Notes: generated by a model not told the origin, from the letters alone. 64,000 bases of DNA from Lacticaseibacillus suilingensis (GCF_016861845.1 NZ_BOLV01000001.1:186001-250000); one strand, 5' to 3'. Positions 33,719-43,093 are shown, numbered from the stretch's first letter. Numbers and translations: made by a program.

Positions 33719-33895
33719 TTATTGATGTGAGTGAGGTGCTGCTAAATTCGGCAGCCGAGTTTGATGTTGATCGGGTCTCAGCGCTAAGATATAGCCGTTT
33801 TTCACGCGCAGTTTGTACGTGATTTGGGGCTTGAGCTTGAGCGGGTGCCCTTGCGCATCAAACACCGGCAGTTGCGGTTGTTTGATGGTAGGCAT
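33719..33895 (-). CDS. Small hypothetical protein, 58 aa
   Basis: Not recognised. A short soluble, proline-rich protein (MPTIKQPQLPVFDAQGHPLKL...) with a predicted beta-hairpin core. AAGGAGGT lies 8 bases before the ATG at 33895; a TTG two codons upstream is too close to that site. The good ribosome site and adjacent terminator support it being real. Confidence 0.6.
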   Translation of the reverse strand: MPTIKQPQLPVFDAQGHPLKLKPQITYKLRVKNGYILALRPDQHQTRLPNLAAPHSHQ

Positions 33896-34076
33896 AGTCA
33901 AGACCTCCTTAACTCCATTGTAGCATCGTTGGCAAGGGGCATTGAGTTGTCAAAGGATGGTGGCGTGCTAGCCGGTAAGGCTTTGGCCCGGCCGCGCAAA
34001 AATGATACAATATCGAGGATAGTTTCATTCAACTGGCGGTTTGCCAGTTAAGCTTAGTGCGCATAGGAGGATACAG

Positions 34077-34568
34077 ATGGATCAATTTGAAATCAGTGAA
34101 CTGGCGGATTGGCTGGAAGCCCATCACGATCAGCTGTTAGATAAGGCGGAATTGATGCCAGTGGCCAAGGTGCAGGCAGCAGTCGATTACCTGCAAGTCC
34201 TCGCCGCCCCAGCTAAGTCTTATCTGGATCGCAAGCAAGGGGCTTATGATCAGGATGAATCTGATCACAAGTTGAACTTACTGGCCGACGAACAGCCGCT
34301 AGCGGCGGTGGAAGATCGCATCATGGTCAACCATGTCGATGGCTCCATCACCGAAGATCAGATTAATTTCACCTACAACCATGAGCCCGTTTTTGAAGGC
34401 GGCTACCAACCGAAGAAAGACCTGAACATCGTTAAGTTTGGGCTTGAAGTGATCGGGGCGGTGGCGACCACGGGTCATTTACAAACCGTGACCGCCGCGT
34501 TGTCCAAAGATGCCGTCGTGACGTTGGTCGTCGCTTCGGCGCGGTTCCGCCAGTGGCAAGAAGCCTAG
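34077..34568 (+). CDS. Hypothetical protein, 163 aa
   Basis: Not recognised. Acidic soluble protein, helical N-terminal half (FEISELADWLEAHHDQLLDKAEL...) and a C-terminal part with two mildly hydrophobic stretches (FGLEVIGAVATTGHL, AVVTLVVASARF). AGGAGG is 7 bases before the ATG at 34077. Its stop overlaps the convergent gene at 34565 by 4 bases. Confidence 0.68.
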   Translation: MDQFEISELADWLEAHHDQLLDKAELMPVAKVQAAVDYLQVLAAPAKSYLDRKQGAYDQDESDHKLNLLADEQPLAAVEDRIMVNHVDGSITEDQINFTYNHEPVFEGGYQPKKDLNIVKFGLEVIGAVATTGHLQTVTAALSKDAVVTLVVASARFRQWQEA

Positions 34569-34804
34569 GCTTCCGCCGGCAAGAGCCAATCGGTATCGAA
34601 TAATTCATGGAGCCGGGTTGAAACCGGCACCCACAGTTGGGCTTTTAAAATGGCGCTGATGACTTCCCAAAAGGCGGGGTCGTCACGCTGTTTTTGATTC
34701 GTTTCCACCATGAAGGCCCGGCCGTGTTCGTCGCGGGCAATAATTTGCGGGTAACTGATTTGTTCCAACTGAGCGGTGATAACATTCGTTTGATTGAGTT
34801 TCAT
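34565..34804 (-). CDS. Hypothetical protein, 79 aa
   Basis: Not recognised. Small soluble acidic protein (MKLNQTNVITAQLEQISYPQII...). ATG at 34804 is chosen because AAAGGA lies 8 bases upstream; the ATG nine bases earlier touches that site. Convergent four-base overlap with the 163-aa gene. Confidence 0.62.
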   Translation of the reverse strand: MKLNQTNVITAQLEQISYPQIIARDEHGRAFMVETNQKQRDDPAFWEVISAILKAQLWVPVSTRLHELFDTDWLLPAEA

Positions 34805-34979
34805 ATTGATCATCCTTTCGAATAAGTTCAGTGTACCCAGGGGGTGGGGCTAAACTGTGGTCGGAATGTGGTTAAAGTTTGATTTTGAGCATAAGAAAAT
34901 CATAAGGCAAAATCGCGCGTGGCCTGCGCGCGCAGGCGCCGTAAGGTATACTGGAAGCAAAGCCTTTTAGAGGAGGAAC

Positions 34980-36149
34980 ATGATGACGACAGTGAAGCAA
35001 CTTACACCGCAAGATGAAGCCAGCTACTACGCCTTGGCCCGCTATGCGTTCAACAAACCGACCAGCGAAACGCGCGACCGCGCGTTTGCTAGCCTTTACG
35101 CGCATTCAGCGGCCTGGGGCGTGGGGGAACCCCTAGCCAGCGGGGTGCTGGGGACGCACTTTGAGGTGGATTTTGCCGGTGTGGGTTACGGCATGAGCGG
35201 CATCGGCTATGTGGCGTCATACCCGGAAGCCGCTGGCCAAGGTGGCATCGGGGACATCATGCGCACCGCCTTTCAAGCGATGCGGGCCAATGGCGAAACC
35301 TTGTCCTACCTGGCGCCCTTTTCCTCGACTTTTTACCGCCGCTTTGGCTATGAAGGCGCCTTTGACCAGGTGACCCATGTCTTGCCAACCCATGCCTTTC
35401 CCAAAGTGCCAAAGCGTGAAAGCGGCGTGACCGTGGTGCGGGTGCCATTTCGAGCCGCCATCAGCGCCATGGCGGCTGTTTATGGCCGCAGTAAAGACGC
35501 CACGCGCGGCGGATTGCGGCGCGCCGATTGGTGGTGGCTGAATCTGGCTGATCATTACCCGGACCGCGAAGTGGCAGTGGCGATGATGGGTGAGCGGCCA
35601 ACAGGCTACATGGTCTACCAACGCGACGGCGACACCTTCCGAATTTTTGAGCTGTTCCATGATGACTTGGACGCGCTGTTGGCCTTGGCTCGTTTCACTG
35701 GCGGCCATCGCTCAGCGTATCGGCAGTATGTCTTCACCACCGGCAACCCGGAATCCATTCACGATTTGCTGCCGGATCCCAGTGAGCTGCAAACTTCGGT
35801 GCGCGCGTACATGATGGCGCGGATTGTCGATGTGGCCGACTTTATGCAGCGCTATCCCTACCAAGTCAGCGATTTGGCCCCGACCTTAATCGCCATCCAG
35901 GATGATTACATTCCGGAAAATGCAGGCCTGTGGCAGCTGGCGATTAGTGATGGTCAAGTAAGCTTCACCCGCGCCACTGGCGAGCCGCAGATCACGTTGT
36001 CGATTCAGCAACTGGTGAAAGCCACATTCGGCGTGCGTTCGCTGCGCGCGGCCTACACGCTGGGCTTAGTGGATGGCGATCCGTTCACCATTGCCAGTGT
36101 GGGGGAAGCTTTCCTCCAGCGGCAAACGCAGCTGTACGATTATTTTTAG
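34980..36149 (+). CDS. Eis-family GNAT acetyltransferase
   Basis: A 389-residue three-part protein: an N-terminal GNAT domain (about 1-150, with SGIGYVASYPEAAGQGGIGDIMRTAFQAMRANGETLSYLAPFSSTFYRRFGYE), a second GNAT-like domain (about 150-285) and a C-terminal sterol-carrier-like domain (about 290-389). This matches the Eis group, which includes mycobacterial aminoglycoside and peptide acetyltransferases. The YRRFGYE motif binds acetyl-CoA and shapes the active site; the C-terminal carboxylate is catalytic in Eis. Here the chain ends in ...YDYF, as expected. AGGAGGAAC precedes the ATG. Substrate unknown; resistance is possible but not shown. Confidence 0.88.
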   Translation: MMTTVKQLTPQDEASYYALARYAFNKPTSETRDRAFASLYAHSAAWGVGEPLASGVLGTHFEVDFAGVGYGMSGIGYVASYPEAAGQGGIGDIMRTAFQAMRANGETLSYLAPFSSTFYRRFGYEGAFDQVTHVLPTHAFPKVPKRESGVTVVRVPFRAAISAMAAVYGRSKDATRGGLRRADWWWLNLADHYPDREVAVAMMGERPTGYMVYQRDGDTFRIFELFHDDLDALLALARFTGGHRSAYRQYVFTTGNPESIHDLLPDPSELQTSVRAYMMARIVDVADFMQRYPYQVSDLAPTLIAIQDDYIPENAGLWQLAISDGQVSFTRATGEPQITLSIQQLVKATFGVRSLRAAYTLGLVDGDPFTIASVGEAFLQRQTQLYDYF

Positions 36150-36154
36150 CCTTC

Positions 36155-36186
36155 AGCCTCGATTCCAAGCGAATCGAGGCTTTTTA
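36155..36186 (+). terminator. Terminator of the Eis-type gene
   Basis: AGCCTCGATT / AATCGAGGCT arms around CCAAGCG with a T-run. Confidence 0.9.
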
Positions 36187-36208
36187 TTTGGCAATCATTC
36201 AAATTTAG

Positions 36209-36251
36209 TTGACACTGGTTAGCGTGAAACTATAATGAGTGAGTACTCACT
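36209..36251 (+). promoter_or_regulatory. Promoter with TetR-type operator for the ABC-TetR operon
   Basis: A near-consensus promoter TTGACA (36209-36214), 16-base spacer, TATAAT (36231-36236). The perfect 14-base palindrome AGTGAGTACTCACT (36238-36251) begins two bases after the -10, covering the start site, so a bound repressor would block transcription. The TetR protein is encoded by the third gene of the operon. Confidence 0.85.
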
Positions 36252-36287
36252 TACCCAAACGGTGAGCCGAAAGCGAGGTTCAGAATA

Positions 36288-37028
36288 ATGGCAACAACCA
36301 TTCAAGTGACAGACTTAAACCAGGGTTACGGCAAAACCACTGTGCTCTCAGACATCAACTTAACGGTGACGGCTGGCGAAATCTTGGCTTTGATCGGCCC
36401 CAGTGGCGCCGGGAAAACCACCTTGGTCAGCACCATCATGGGGATGCTCCGCCCCAAGTCAGGCACGGTACGGGTGCTGGATACTGCCGTGCCTAATCGG
36501 GCGCTACTGGCCAAAATCGGCTACATGGCCCAAACCGATGCCTTATACACGACGTTGACGGCGCGGGAAAACTTACATTTTTTTGGCACGATGATGGGCG
36601 TCCCGCGAGCGCAACAGGATCAGCAAATGGCCCATGCGGCGGCGGTCGTTAATCTTGACCACGACCTCGACAAGGCCGTCGCCGATTACTCTGGCGGTAT
36701 GAAGCGGCGCTTGTCGCTAGCGATTGCGCTGCTGGCTGATCCGCCGCTGTTGATTTTGGATGAGCCAACGGTCGGCATCGATCCCGAGTTGCGGCAGCAG
36801 ATTTGGCAGGAATTACACCGGCTGGCAGATGCGGGCAAAACCATTTTGCTGACGACGCATGTGATGGAAGATGCCGAAGAAGCCGATGAACTGATGATGA
36901 TTAGAGGCGGGGTAGCCATCGCCCAAGGCACGCCAGCCAAGTTGCTGGCTGAGTATCAGGTGCCCACCATTGAAGATGTGTTCTTAAAAGCAGGGAGGGT
37001 CCAAGATGCGCACACGCGGAATGATTAA
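36288..37028 (+). CDS. ABC transporter ATP-binding protein
   Basis: ATPase of 246 residues for the permease that follows. Walker A GPSGAGKTT (about 38-46), Q-loop in IGYMAQTDALYTTLTARENL, signature YSGGMKRR (about 135), Walker B LLILDEPTVGIDP (about 154-166), H-loop in LLTTHVMEDAEEAD. The form with GGMKRR and PTVGIDP is that of drug-exporter ATPases of the ABC-2 type (CcmA/DrrA-like). AGCGAGG lies upstream of the ATG. The end overlaps the permease start by 23 bases. Confidence 0.95.
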   Translation: MATTIQVTDLNQGYGKTTVLSDINLTVTAGEILALIGPSGAGKTTLVSTIMGMLRPKSGTVRVLDTAVPNRALLAKIGYMAQTDALYTTLTARENLHFFGTMMGVPRAQQDQQMAHAAAVVNLDHDLDKAVADYSGGMKRRLSLAIALLADPPLLILDEPTVGIDPELRQQIWQELHRLADAGKTILLTTHVMEDAEEADELMMIRGGVAIAQGTPAKLLAEYQVPTIEDVFLKAGRVQDAHTRND

Positions 37029-38166
37029 ACGCGTCATGACCGAAATGCTCCGCGATAAGCGGACCTTGGCCTTGATGTTTGTGGCGCCGCTGTTGATTTT
37101 GACGTTGATTTACTTTTTGTTTCAATCTAGTGGCAGTACCACAGCCACGCTGGCGGTGAAAAATGTGGATTCCACTTTGCAGACCGCGCTGAAAAACGAT
37201 AATCTAAAACTGAAAGCTACGACGAGCGATGACTCGGCCAAGCGGATCATTCGGCAGCACGACTATGCCGGGATGTTGGTGCAAAAGGGTGACAAGCTAA
37301 CCTTGACGCTAGCCAATGATGACCAAACCAAAGCCACCATCATCAAATCCAGTCTGCAAGCGGCGCAAATCAAGCTGAAGACCAAGGCGGCTGGCGCCGC
37401 GCTGCAGGCCCAGGCCAAGGCCATCAAACAATTGTCGACGGCGCTCGCGGCGGCGACTAAAGCGGCGGGGATTACGCCGGCAACGCCGCAAGCCGGCACC
37501 GCGCAGGCCGCAGGGAGCACGACGTATCAAACGAAGACGCATTATTTATATGGCGACAAAGACTCCACCTTCTTTGATACACTGCTCCCGATCTTGATGA
37601 GTTTTATCGTGTTCTTCTTTGTTTTCTTAATCTCCGGCATTGCGCTTTTGCGCGAGCGCACCACTGGCACCTTGTATCGGCTGCTGGCGACGCCGGTGCG
37701 GCGCGGGGAAATCATTACCGGCTATCTGACCGGGTATGGCCTGTTTGCCGTGATTCAAACCCTGCTGATTGTAGTGTTCACGATGTACGCCTTCAAAATT
37801 CAAATCCTCGGCTCGATTTGGCTGGTGATTTTGATCAATCTGCTGCTGGCGATGCTGGCGCTGACCATGGGCCTGTTCATCTCGACCTTTGCCGGGAGTG
37901 AATTCCAGATGGTGCAGTTCATCCCCGTGGTGGTCATTCCTCAGATTTTCTTCTCGGGCATCATCCCCGTGGTCACGATGCCCGGCTGGCTACAAGCCAT
38001 CGCCCATATTATGCCGCTGTATTACGGCGCTGGGGCCATGAGTCAAGTGGTGGAAAAAGGGGCCGGCCTGAGTGCGATTTGGCCGGATTTGCTCGTCATG
38101 TTGGCTTTTGCGGCAGTTTTCCTGCTGCTGAATGTGCAAACCATGAAGAAGTACCGGCAAGTGTAA
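37006..38166 (+). CDS. ABC-2 type permease
   Basis: Membrane subunit of 386 residues: one N-terminal helix (about 20-40), a long outside domain (about 45-190, Ala/Thr/Lys rich), then five C-terminal helices (about 195-375). This is the YhgE/DrrB-like ABC-2 plan of exporters. ATG at 37006 follows GGGAGGG, inside the ATPase gene, so translation is coupled. The substrate is unknown; regulation by TetR suggests a toxic compound. Confidence 0.9.
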   Translation: MRTRGMIKRVMTEMLRDKRTLALMFVAPLLILTLIYFLFQSSGSTTATLAVKNVDSTLQTALKNDNLKLKATTSDDSAKRIIRQHDYAGMLVQKGDKLTLTLANDDQTKATIIKSSLQAAQIKLKTKAAGAALQAQAKAIKQLSTALAAATKAAGITPATPQAGTAQAAGSTTYQTKTHYLYGDKDSTFFDTLLPILMSFIVFFFVFLISGIALLRERTTGTLYRLLATPVRRGEIITGYLTGYGLFAVIQTLLIVVFTMYAFKIQILGSIWLVILINLLLAMLALTMGLFISTFAGSEFQMVQFIPVVVIPQIFFSGIIPVVTMPGWLQAIAHIMPLYYGAGAMSQVVEKGAGLSAIWPDLLVMLAFAAVFLLLNVQTMKKYRQV

Positions 38167-38181
38167 CGAAAGGAGCGCAGC

Positions 38182-38841
38182 ATGGTCGTTCATAACGTTG
38201 ATAAACTATTCGAGGAAAGCCTCGCCAAAAGTGAGCTGTCAGCCAAGCAAAAGGCCGTCTTGCGCGCGAGCTTAGACTTATTCGCTACCCAAGGCTTCGA
38301 TCGCACCAGCACCCGCGATATCGCGCAGGCGGCCGGTGTGTCAGAAGGCACCGTGTACAAACGGTTCAAAACCAAAGACGCTATTTTGCAGGCGCTACTG
38401 GCGCCGTTTGTGGACGAAATTATCCCGCAAATCGCTGGCGAGTTCGTCGACAACACGATGACCAAAGTGCCTGCCGAGTTTGAAACCTTGCTCCACACCA
38501 TCCTCTTGGACCGGTTCCATTATGTGATGGACAATTACCGCGTGGTCAAAATCATTGCTAGTGAAGTGCTGCAGCGGCCGGATTTGGCCCGCCAGGTCAC
38601 CGACCGGGTGCGGCAGCTGTTCGTCGAGCGGTTCTTCCCGGTGATTGAACATTACCAACGCGCCGGCCAGCTGGTGACCTGGCCGCCGTTGCAAGTGATC
38701 AGCATGATTGCTGGCACCATGCTGAGCCAAGGGGTCATGATTTTCATCACCAATCAACCGCACCCGGATGTGGCGACGATGGTGGATCAATGCGTGCAGT
38801 TCTTGATGAAAGGCCTCTCGCCCCAACCATTAGAAAAATAA
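38182..38841 (+). CDS. TetR/AcrR-family repressor
   Basis: A 219-residue regulator with an N-terminal HTH (about residues 25-70: ASLDLFATQGFDRTSTRDIAQAAGVSEGTVYKRFKTKDAILQALL) and a variable ligand-binding C-terminal domain. It is the last gene of the ABC operon and probably represses it through the palindrome at 36238-36251. AAAGGAG precedes the ATG. Confidence 0.93.
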   Translation: MVVHNVDKLFEESLAKSELSAKQKAVLRASLDLFATQGFDRTSTRDIAQAAGVSEGTVYKRFKTKDAILQALLAPFVDEIIPQIAGEFVDNTMTKVPAEFETLLHTILLDRFHYVMDNYRVVKIIASEVLQRPDLARQVTDRVRQLFVERFFPVIEHYQRAGQLVTWPPLQVISMIAGTMLSQGVMIFITNQPHPDVATMVDQCVQFLMKGLSPQPLEK

Positions 38842-38851
38842 AATGATCGAG

Positions 38852-38886
38852 CCCGACACAAATTTTCATTTTTGTGTCGGGTTTTT
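38852..38886 (+). terminator. Terminator of the ABC-TetR operon
   Basis: CCCGACACAAA / TTTGTGTCGGG arms with a T-run, 10 bases past the stop. Confidence 0.92.
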
Positions 38887-39049
38887 ATAGTTTAATCATT
38901 TTTGTCTAAAAATAAGCGATTTTTGAGAGTATATTCACAAGCTTTTAATCGTATTTTACCAACACCCTCACCGAAACTCTTGGCTTTGTCAGCTAAAATC
39001 AATGCTAATTACTTATTGATTACTGATGCGAGAATTTGGGGGAATTGGA

Positions 39050-40495
39050 ATGGCTGATAGCAAGAAACAATTGCGCTGGTACAATGTGGCGTTAATCGCT
39101 TTCGTCGCCGTATGGGGCCTAGGCAATGTCGTCAACAACTATGCGCAGCAAGGTTTATCTGTAATCACCTCGTGGGTGCTCATCATGCTGCTGTACTTCG
39201 TGCCGTATGCACTGATTGTGGGCCAGCTGGGCTCTGCATTCAAAGATGAGAACGGCGGTGTGTCATCCTGGATCAAGCGCACCTCCACGAAGCGGTTGGC
39301 ATATTATGCCGCTTGGACTTACTGGGTGGTGCATGTGCCCTACTTAGCCCAAAAGCCGCAGGGGATTTTGATTTCCCTCAGCTGGCTGTTCAAGGGCAAC
39401 GGGAACTTCGTCAAAGAAGTGAATTCTGTGACCGTGTCCCTGATTTGCTTAGCTTTATTCTTGGCCTTTCTGTGGCTGTCTTCCCGCGGTCTGGCCACAC
39501 TGAACCGGATTGGCTCGGTGGCCGGGACGGCGATGTTCATCATGTCGATTCTGTTCATTATTTTGGCGGTATCGGCACCGTTCATGACCAAAGGGGCCAC
39601 CATTGCCACCCCGCACATGGATCGCCTCAGCACCTACCTGCCGAACTTTAACTTAAACTACTTCACCACGCTTTCGATGTTGGTGTTCGCGGTTGGCGGC
39701 GCGGAAAAAATCTCGCCTTATGTCAACAACACCAAAAACGCTGCCAAAGAATTCCCAATGGGCATGTTGGTGCTCGCCGGAATGGTCGCCTTGTGCGCGA
39801 TTTTAGGGAGCTTTGGGATGGGGATGCTGTTTAACTCCAGCCACATTCCTCAAGACCTGATGGCTAACGGCGCTTACTTGGCCTTTGCTAAGCTGGGCGG
39901 GTACTATCATGTCGGTAACGTCTTCGTGATTTTGTACGCCTTGGCCCAAGCCATGGCCCAGATTTCGGCGCTGGCCTTTTCCATCGATGCCCCGCTGAAG
40001 ATTCTGCTTGGCGATGCGGATCCTGAATTCGTGCCAAAAGGCTTGCGGAAACTCAACGCCAAAGGGACGCCAATCAAGGGGTACTGGATGACTGGGATTT
40101 TGGTCAGCCTCTTGATTGTGGTGCCGAGCCTTGGTATCGGCAACATGAACATGTTGTACAACTGGCTGCTGAACCTGAACTCAGTGGTGATGCCGCTGCG
40201 GTACCTATGGGTGTTCCTGGCTTACATCATGCTCAACAAACATCTGGAGAAATTCCAGTCCGAGTATGAATTCGTCAAAAATCGCAAGGTCGGCATGGTC
40301 ATTGGCGGCTGGTGTTTCTTCTTCACCGCCTTTGCCTGTGTGATGGGGATGCTGCCGAAGATTTCCTACAGCGCCGATCCAAGCACCTGGTGGTTCCAAA
40401 TGGCCTTGAACATCATCACGCCACTGATTTTCCTGGCGTTGGGCTTGATTTTACCAATGATTGCTCGGCGGCAACACACGGCCCTGAACGAATAA
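39050..40495 (+). CDS. APC-family amino acid permease
   Basis: Membrane transporter of 481 residues with about 12 helices. The N-terminal helix (VALIAFVAVWGLGNVVNNYAQQGL) has the G-rich unwound segment of APC transporters, and helix 6 (FAVGGAEKISPYVNNTKNAAKEFP) carries the conserved GGAE-type motif. It resembles the glutamate/GABA antiporter-like permeases of lactobacilli (GadC/YjeM group). No decarboxylase gene lies next to it, so the amino acid cannot be named. The start MADSKK at 39050 is preferred because GGGGGAAT lies about 6 bases upstream. The AT-rich 38887-39049 gap holds its promoter but no other element was seen. Confidence 0.9.
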   Translation: MADSKKQLRWYNVALIAFVAVWGLGNVVNNYAQQGLSVITSWVLIMLLYFVPYALIVGQLGSAFKDENGGVSSWIKRTSTKRLAYYAAWTYWVVHVPYLAQKPQGILISLSWLFKGNGNFVKEVNSVTVSLICLALFLAFLWLSSRGLATLNRIGSVAGTAMFIMSILFIILAVSAPFMTKGATIATPHMDRLSTYLPNFNLNYFTTLSMLVFAVGGAEKISPYVNNTKNAAKEFPMGMLVLAGMVALCAILGSFGMGMLFNSSHIPQDLMANGAYLAFAKLGGYYHVGNVFVILYALAQAMAQISALAFSIDAPLKILLGDADPEFVPKGLRKLNAKGTPIKGYWMTGILVSLLIVVPSLGIGNMNMLYNWLLNLNSVVMPLRYLWVFLAYIMLNKHLEKFQSEYEFVKNRKVGMVIGGWCFFFTAFACVMGMLPKISYSADPSTWWFQMALNIITPLIFLALGLILPMIARRQHTALNE

Positions 40496-40497
40496 AT

Positions 40498-40530
40498 AAA
40501 AAAATGCCATCCGCAAGGGTGGCATTTTTG
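40498..40530. terminator. Bidirectional terminator between the permease and add
   Basis: AAATGCCATCCG / GGGTGGCATTT arms around CAA, A-run before and T-run after. Confidence 0.9.
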
Positions 40531-40534
40531 GTGG

Positions 40535-41554
40535 CTAGAGATAAGGCCGATAGTCGGCATCGAGCCGCTGATGCAGCACGGCTTTTTGTGCCTCGGTGCA
40601 AAAAGCAGCGGTCACGGCATCGTGATTAAACTGCAACAAGTCGGCAATGGTGACGCCAAAATTCTGAGCAAATAACCAATACTCGCGGGTTAAGGTCGTG
40701 TTGGATACCGTGCGGTTATCGGTGTTGATGGTGACCTTAGCCTCGGCTGCGCGTAAGGCCTGATAGGGAAAATCAGCCAGGCTGGTGGCGGCGCGAGTTT
40801 GCAGATTCGAAGTCAGGCATAATTCTGCCGTGGCGCCGCGCTCAACAAAGGCTTGAATGACTTTTGGTTCATGCGTGAGGGCGGTGGCGTGACCGATGCG
40901 CTGGATGCCAAATTGTAAAGCTAGGTAAATATTTTCGGCGCAGTGGCATTCCCCGGCATGGAGCGTCAACGGAATCCCAAGCCGCTGCGCTTTTTGAATG
41001 CTGGTTTGCAGCACTGCCGGCGGGAAGTCGGCTTCGTTGCCGGCAAAGTCCCCGCCTACCAAGCCGTGGCCGAGCAATGGGGCGGCTTGCTTAAACATTG
41101 CGTCATTGCTGGCCGCAGGGAACTGCCGCATGCCGCAGACCAAGGCGCGGGCAATGATATCGAATTGGGCCATGCCGCGATGCAAGCCGTCGATCACGGC
41201 CTGGATCGTGTCTGCGGCGGACAGACCTTCATCCATCGACAGAATCGGCGCGAAGCGGACTTCGATGTACCGGACGTTTTCGGCGGCAGCTTGGGCCACC
41301 ACATCATAGGCGGCCATGCTCAAGGCTTCTTTGGTTTGGAGTAGCGGCCGGATGAAATCGAAGGGCTTAAGATAGTCCATCAGGTCGGTGGCGTCAGGCG
41401 GTGCGGTGACGAGCTGCCGCAGCGCCTCATCGCTGGCGGGTAGGGTTAAATTGATGCGAGCGGCGAGTTTTCTGATCATTTCCAAACTTAATGAGCCATC
41501 CAAGTGGCAATGCAATTCAACCTTGCCTAACTGGTGCAGCGTGTGTTCATCCAT
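40535..41554 (-). CDS. add: Adenosine deaminase
   Basis: Zinc enzyme that deaminates adenosine and deoxyadenosine to inosine forms for purine salvage. 339 residues. Metal ligands His-x-His in ELHCHLDGSL (about 14-18), the HAGE motif (His/Glu, near 191-194), and Asp in NTDNRTVS (near 274). AAAGGAG precedes the ATG at 41554; a longer frame (to 41593) lacks a ribosome site. Divergent from pdp, a second nucleoside salvage gene; the 117-base gap holds both promoters. Confidence 0.95.
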   Translation of the reverse strand: MDEHTLHQLGKVELHCHLDGSLSLEMIRKLAARINLTLPASDEALRQLVTAPPDATDLMDYLKPFDFIRPLLQTKEALSMAAYDVVAQAAAENVRYIEVRFAPILSMDEGLSAADTIQAVIDGLHRGMAQFDIIARALVCGMRQFPAASNDAMFKQAAPLLGHGLVGGDFAGNEADFPPAVLQTSIQKAQRLGIPLTLHAGECHCAENIYLALQFGIQRIGHATALTHEPKVIQAFVERGATAELCLTSNLQTRAATSLADFPYQALRAAEAKVTINTDNRTVSNTTLTREYWLFAQNFGVTIADLLQFNHDAVTAAFCTEAQKAVLHQRLDADYRPYL

Positions 41555-41671
41555 GCTAATCGCTCCTTTAGTCTTCTGCTTTGAGTGTAGCACATCGATT
41601 TGCCTTGAGCCGGGAAAGCGCTACAGATTCTGGTACAATGAAGACAGAACATATAGAAAGCTGGGATTGTA

Positions 41672-42979
41672 ATGCGGATGGTGGACTTAATTGCCAAAAA
41701 GCGTGACGGGGGCACTTTAACCAAGCAAGAAATTGATTGGCTGATTACAGCCTATGTCAATGAAGAGGTGCCGGATTATCAAATGAGCGCCTTTTTGATG
41801 GCAACCTACTTCAAAGGCATGACCGATGAAGAGCAGGCGGCGCTGGCTTTTGCGATGCTCAATTCCGGCGATCGGCTGGATCTCAGCGAGATTCCTGGGA
41901 TTAAAGTCGATAAGCACAGTACTGGCGGCGTGGGTGACAAAATCAGTATTCCCTTGACGCCACTGGTGGCTTGTTTAGGGGTGCCGGTACCGATGATTTC
42001 CGGCCGGGGCTTGGGCCACACCGGCGGCACCTTGGACAAGCTGGAAAGCATCCCGGGGTTTAATGTCAACTTAAGCGAATCGGCCTTTCGCGCCCAAGTC
42101 AAAACCATTAAGCAGGCGATTGTGTCAGCCAGCGGTGATTTGGCCCCAGCGGACCGCCGCATTTATGCCTTGCGGGATGTCACGGCTACCGTGGAGTCGA
42201 TTCCACTGATTGCCAGCTCGATCATGAGCAAAAAAATCGCCAGCGGCACCAACGCCTTAGTCTTTGACGTTAAAGTTGGCAATGGCGCCTTTATGAAGAC
42301 GGCGGACCAAGCGGAAAAACTGGCGCAGGCCTTGGTGGCGATTGCCAAACAGGCTGGCGTGAAGGCTGTGGCACTTTTAACCGACATGAATCAACCGCTG
42401 GGTGTCACCATTGGTAATAGCTTGGAAATCGCCGAGTCCATTGCCATTTTGAAAGACCGCGGACCCAAAGATGTGCGGAAGCTGACCATCACCGAAGCCG
42501 CCCACATGCTGGTGCTGGGCGGCAAAGCGCCAGACCTCGAAACAGCCATTGGGATGGCTGAAGATGCCTTGCGCGACGGCCGGGCGCTAGCGGCGTTCAA
42601 ACAACTGATTGCCGCTCAAGGCGGCGACCCGATCGTGGTCGACAACCCGAAGCTACTGCCGCAAGCTGAATACAAAATTCCCGTGACCGCCGCGACCGCA
42701 GGGTATGTCACTGCGATTGACACCAACGCCCTCGGGCTAGCGGTGATGCAACTCGGCGGCGGGCGGGCCAAGAAGGATGATGCCTTAGATTTGGCCGTGG
42801 GGCTGGTGCTGCACAAGAAAGTGGGCACCCCAGTGGCTGAAGGCGAAACCCTAGCCATGATTCATGCCAGTCAGCCAACTGCGGCGGCGGTGGCCCAGCT
42901 GGTGCAAGCGGCGTTCACCATTGGCGACCAGGCACCGGCCAAGCAGCCGCTGATTCAGAAAATCTTGCCTCAAAACTAG
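41672..42979 (+). CDS. pdp: Pyrimidine-nucleoside phosphorylase
   Basis: Phosphorolyses uridine, deoxyuridine and thymidine to base and ribose-1-phosphate. 435 residues, normal length. The signature KHSTGGVGDKISIPLTPLVACLGVPVPMISGRGLGHTGGTLDKLESIPGF (about residues 81-130) is the thymidine/pyrimidine phosphorylase motif with the phosphate-binding loop. The C-terminal domain (LAVGLVLHKKVGTPVAEGETL) is the alpha/beta PYNP_C part. A -10 element TACAAT lies just before 41640. With divergent add it gives nucleoside catabolism. A short RBS (GGGAT) precedes ATG; start could also be two codons later. Confidence 0.95.
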   Translation: MRMVDLIAKKRDGGTLTKQEIDWLITAYVNEEVPDYQMSAFLMATYFKGMTDEEQAALAFAMLNSGDRLDLSEIPGIKVDKHSTGGVGDKISIPLTPLVACLGVPVPMISGRGLGHTGGTLDKLESIPGFNVNLSESAFRAQVKTIKQAIVSASGDLAPADRRIYALRDVTATVESIPLIASSIMSKKIASGTNALVFDVKVGNGAFMKTADQAEKLAQALVAIAKQAGVKAVALLTDMNQPLGVTIGNSLEIAESIAILKDRGPKDVRKLTITEAAHMLVLGGKAPDLETAIGMAEDALRDGRALAAFKQLIAAQGGDPIVVDNPKLLPQAEYKIPVTAATAGYVTAIDTNALGLAVMQLGGGRAKKDDALDLAVGLVLHKKVGTPVAEGETLAMIHASQPTAAAVAQLVQAAFTIGDQAPAKQPLIQKILPQN

Positions 42980-42989
42980 TTTTCACGAA

Positions 42990-43030
42990 GAAATCTTTGC
43001 TAAAACCAGATTTAGCAAAGGTTTCTTTTC
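42990..43030 (+). terminator. Terminator of pdp
   Basis: GAAA-CTTTGCTAAA and TTTAGCAAAG-GTTTC arms, followed by TTTTC. Confidence 0.85.
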
Positions 43031-43063
43031 AGTTCCGGTGCCCGCCGCGCCTGCACCTGGCGC

Positions 43064-43093
43064 TATACTATGATTAGTGTGAAAACGATTGCG
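43064..43093 (+). promoter_or_regulatory. cyd promoter region with cre-like site
   Basis: TATACT (43064-43069) is a good -10 without a clear -35. TGAAAACGATTGCG (43080-43093) resembles the CcpA cre consensus (TGWAANCGNTNWCA) with mismatches in the last bases and lies just after the likely start site, where CcpA would repress. Carbon catabolite control of cyd is known in Bacillus; here it is inference. Confidence 0.45.
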
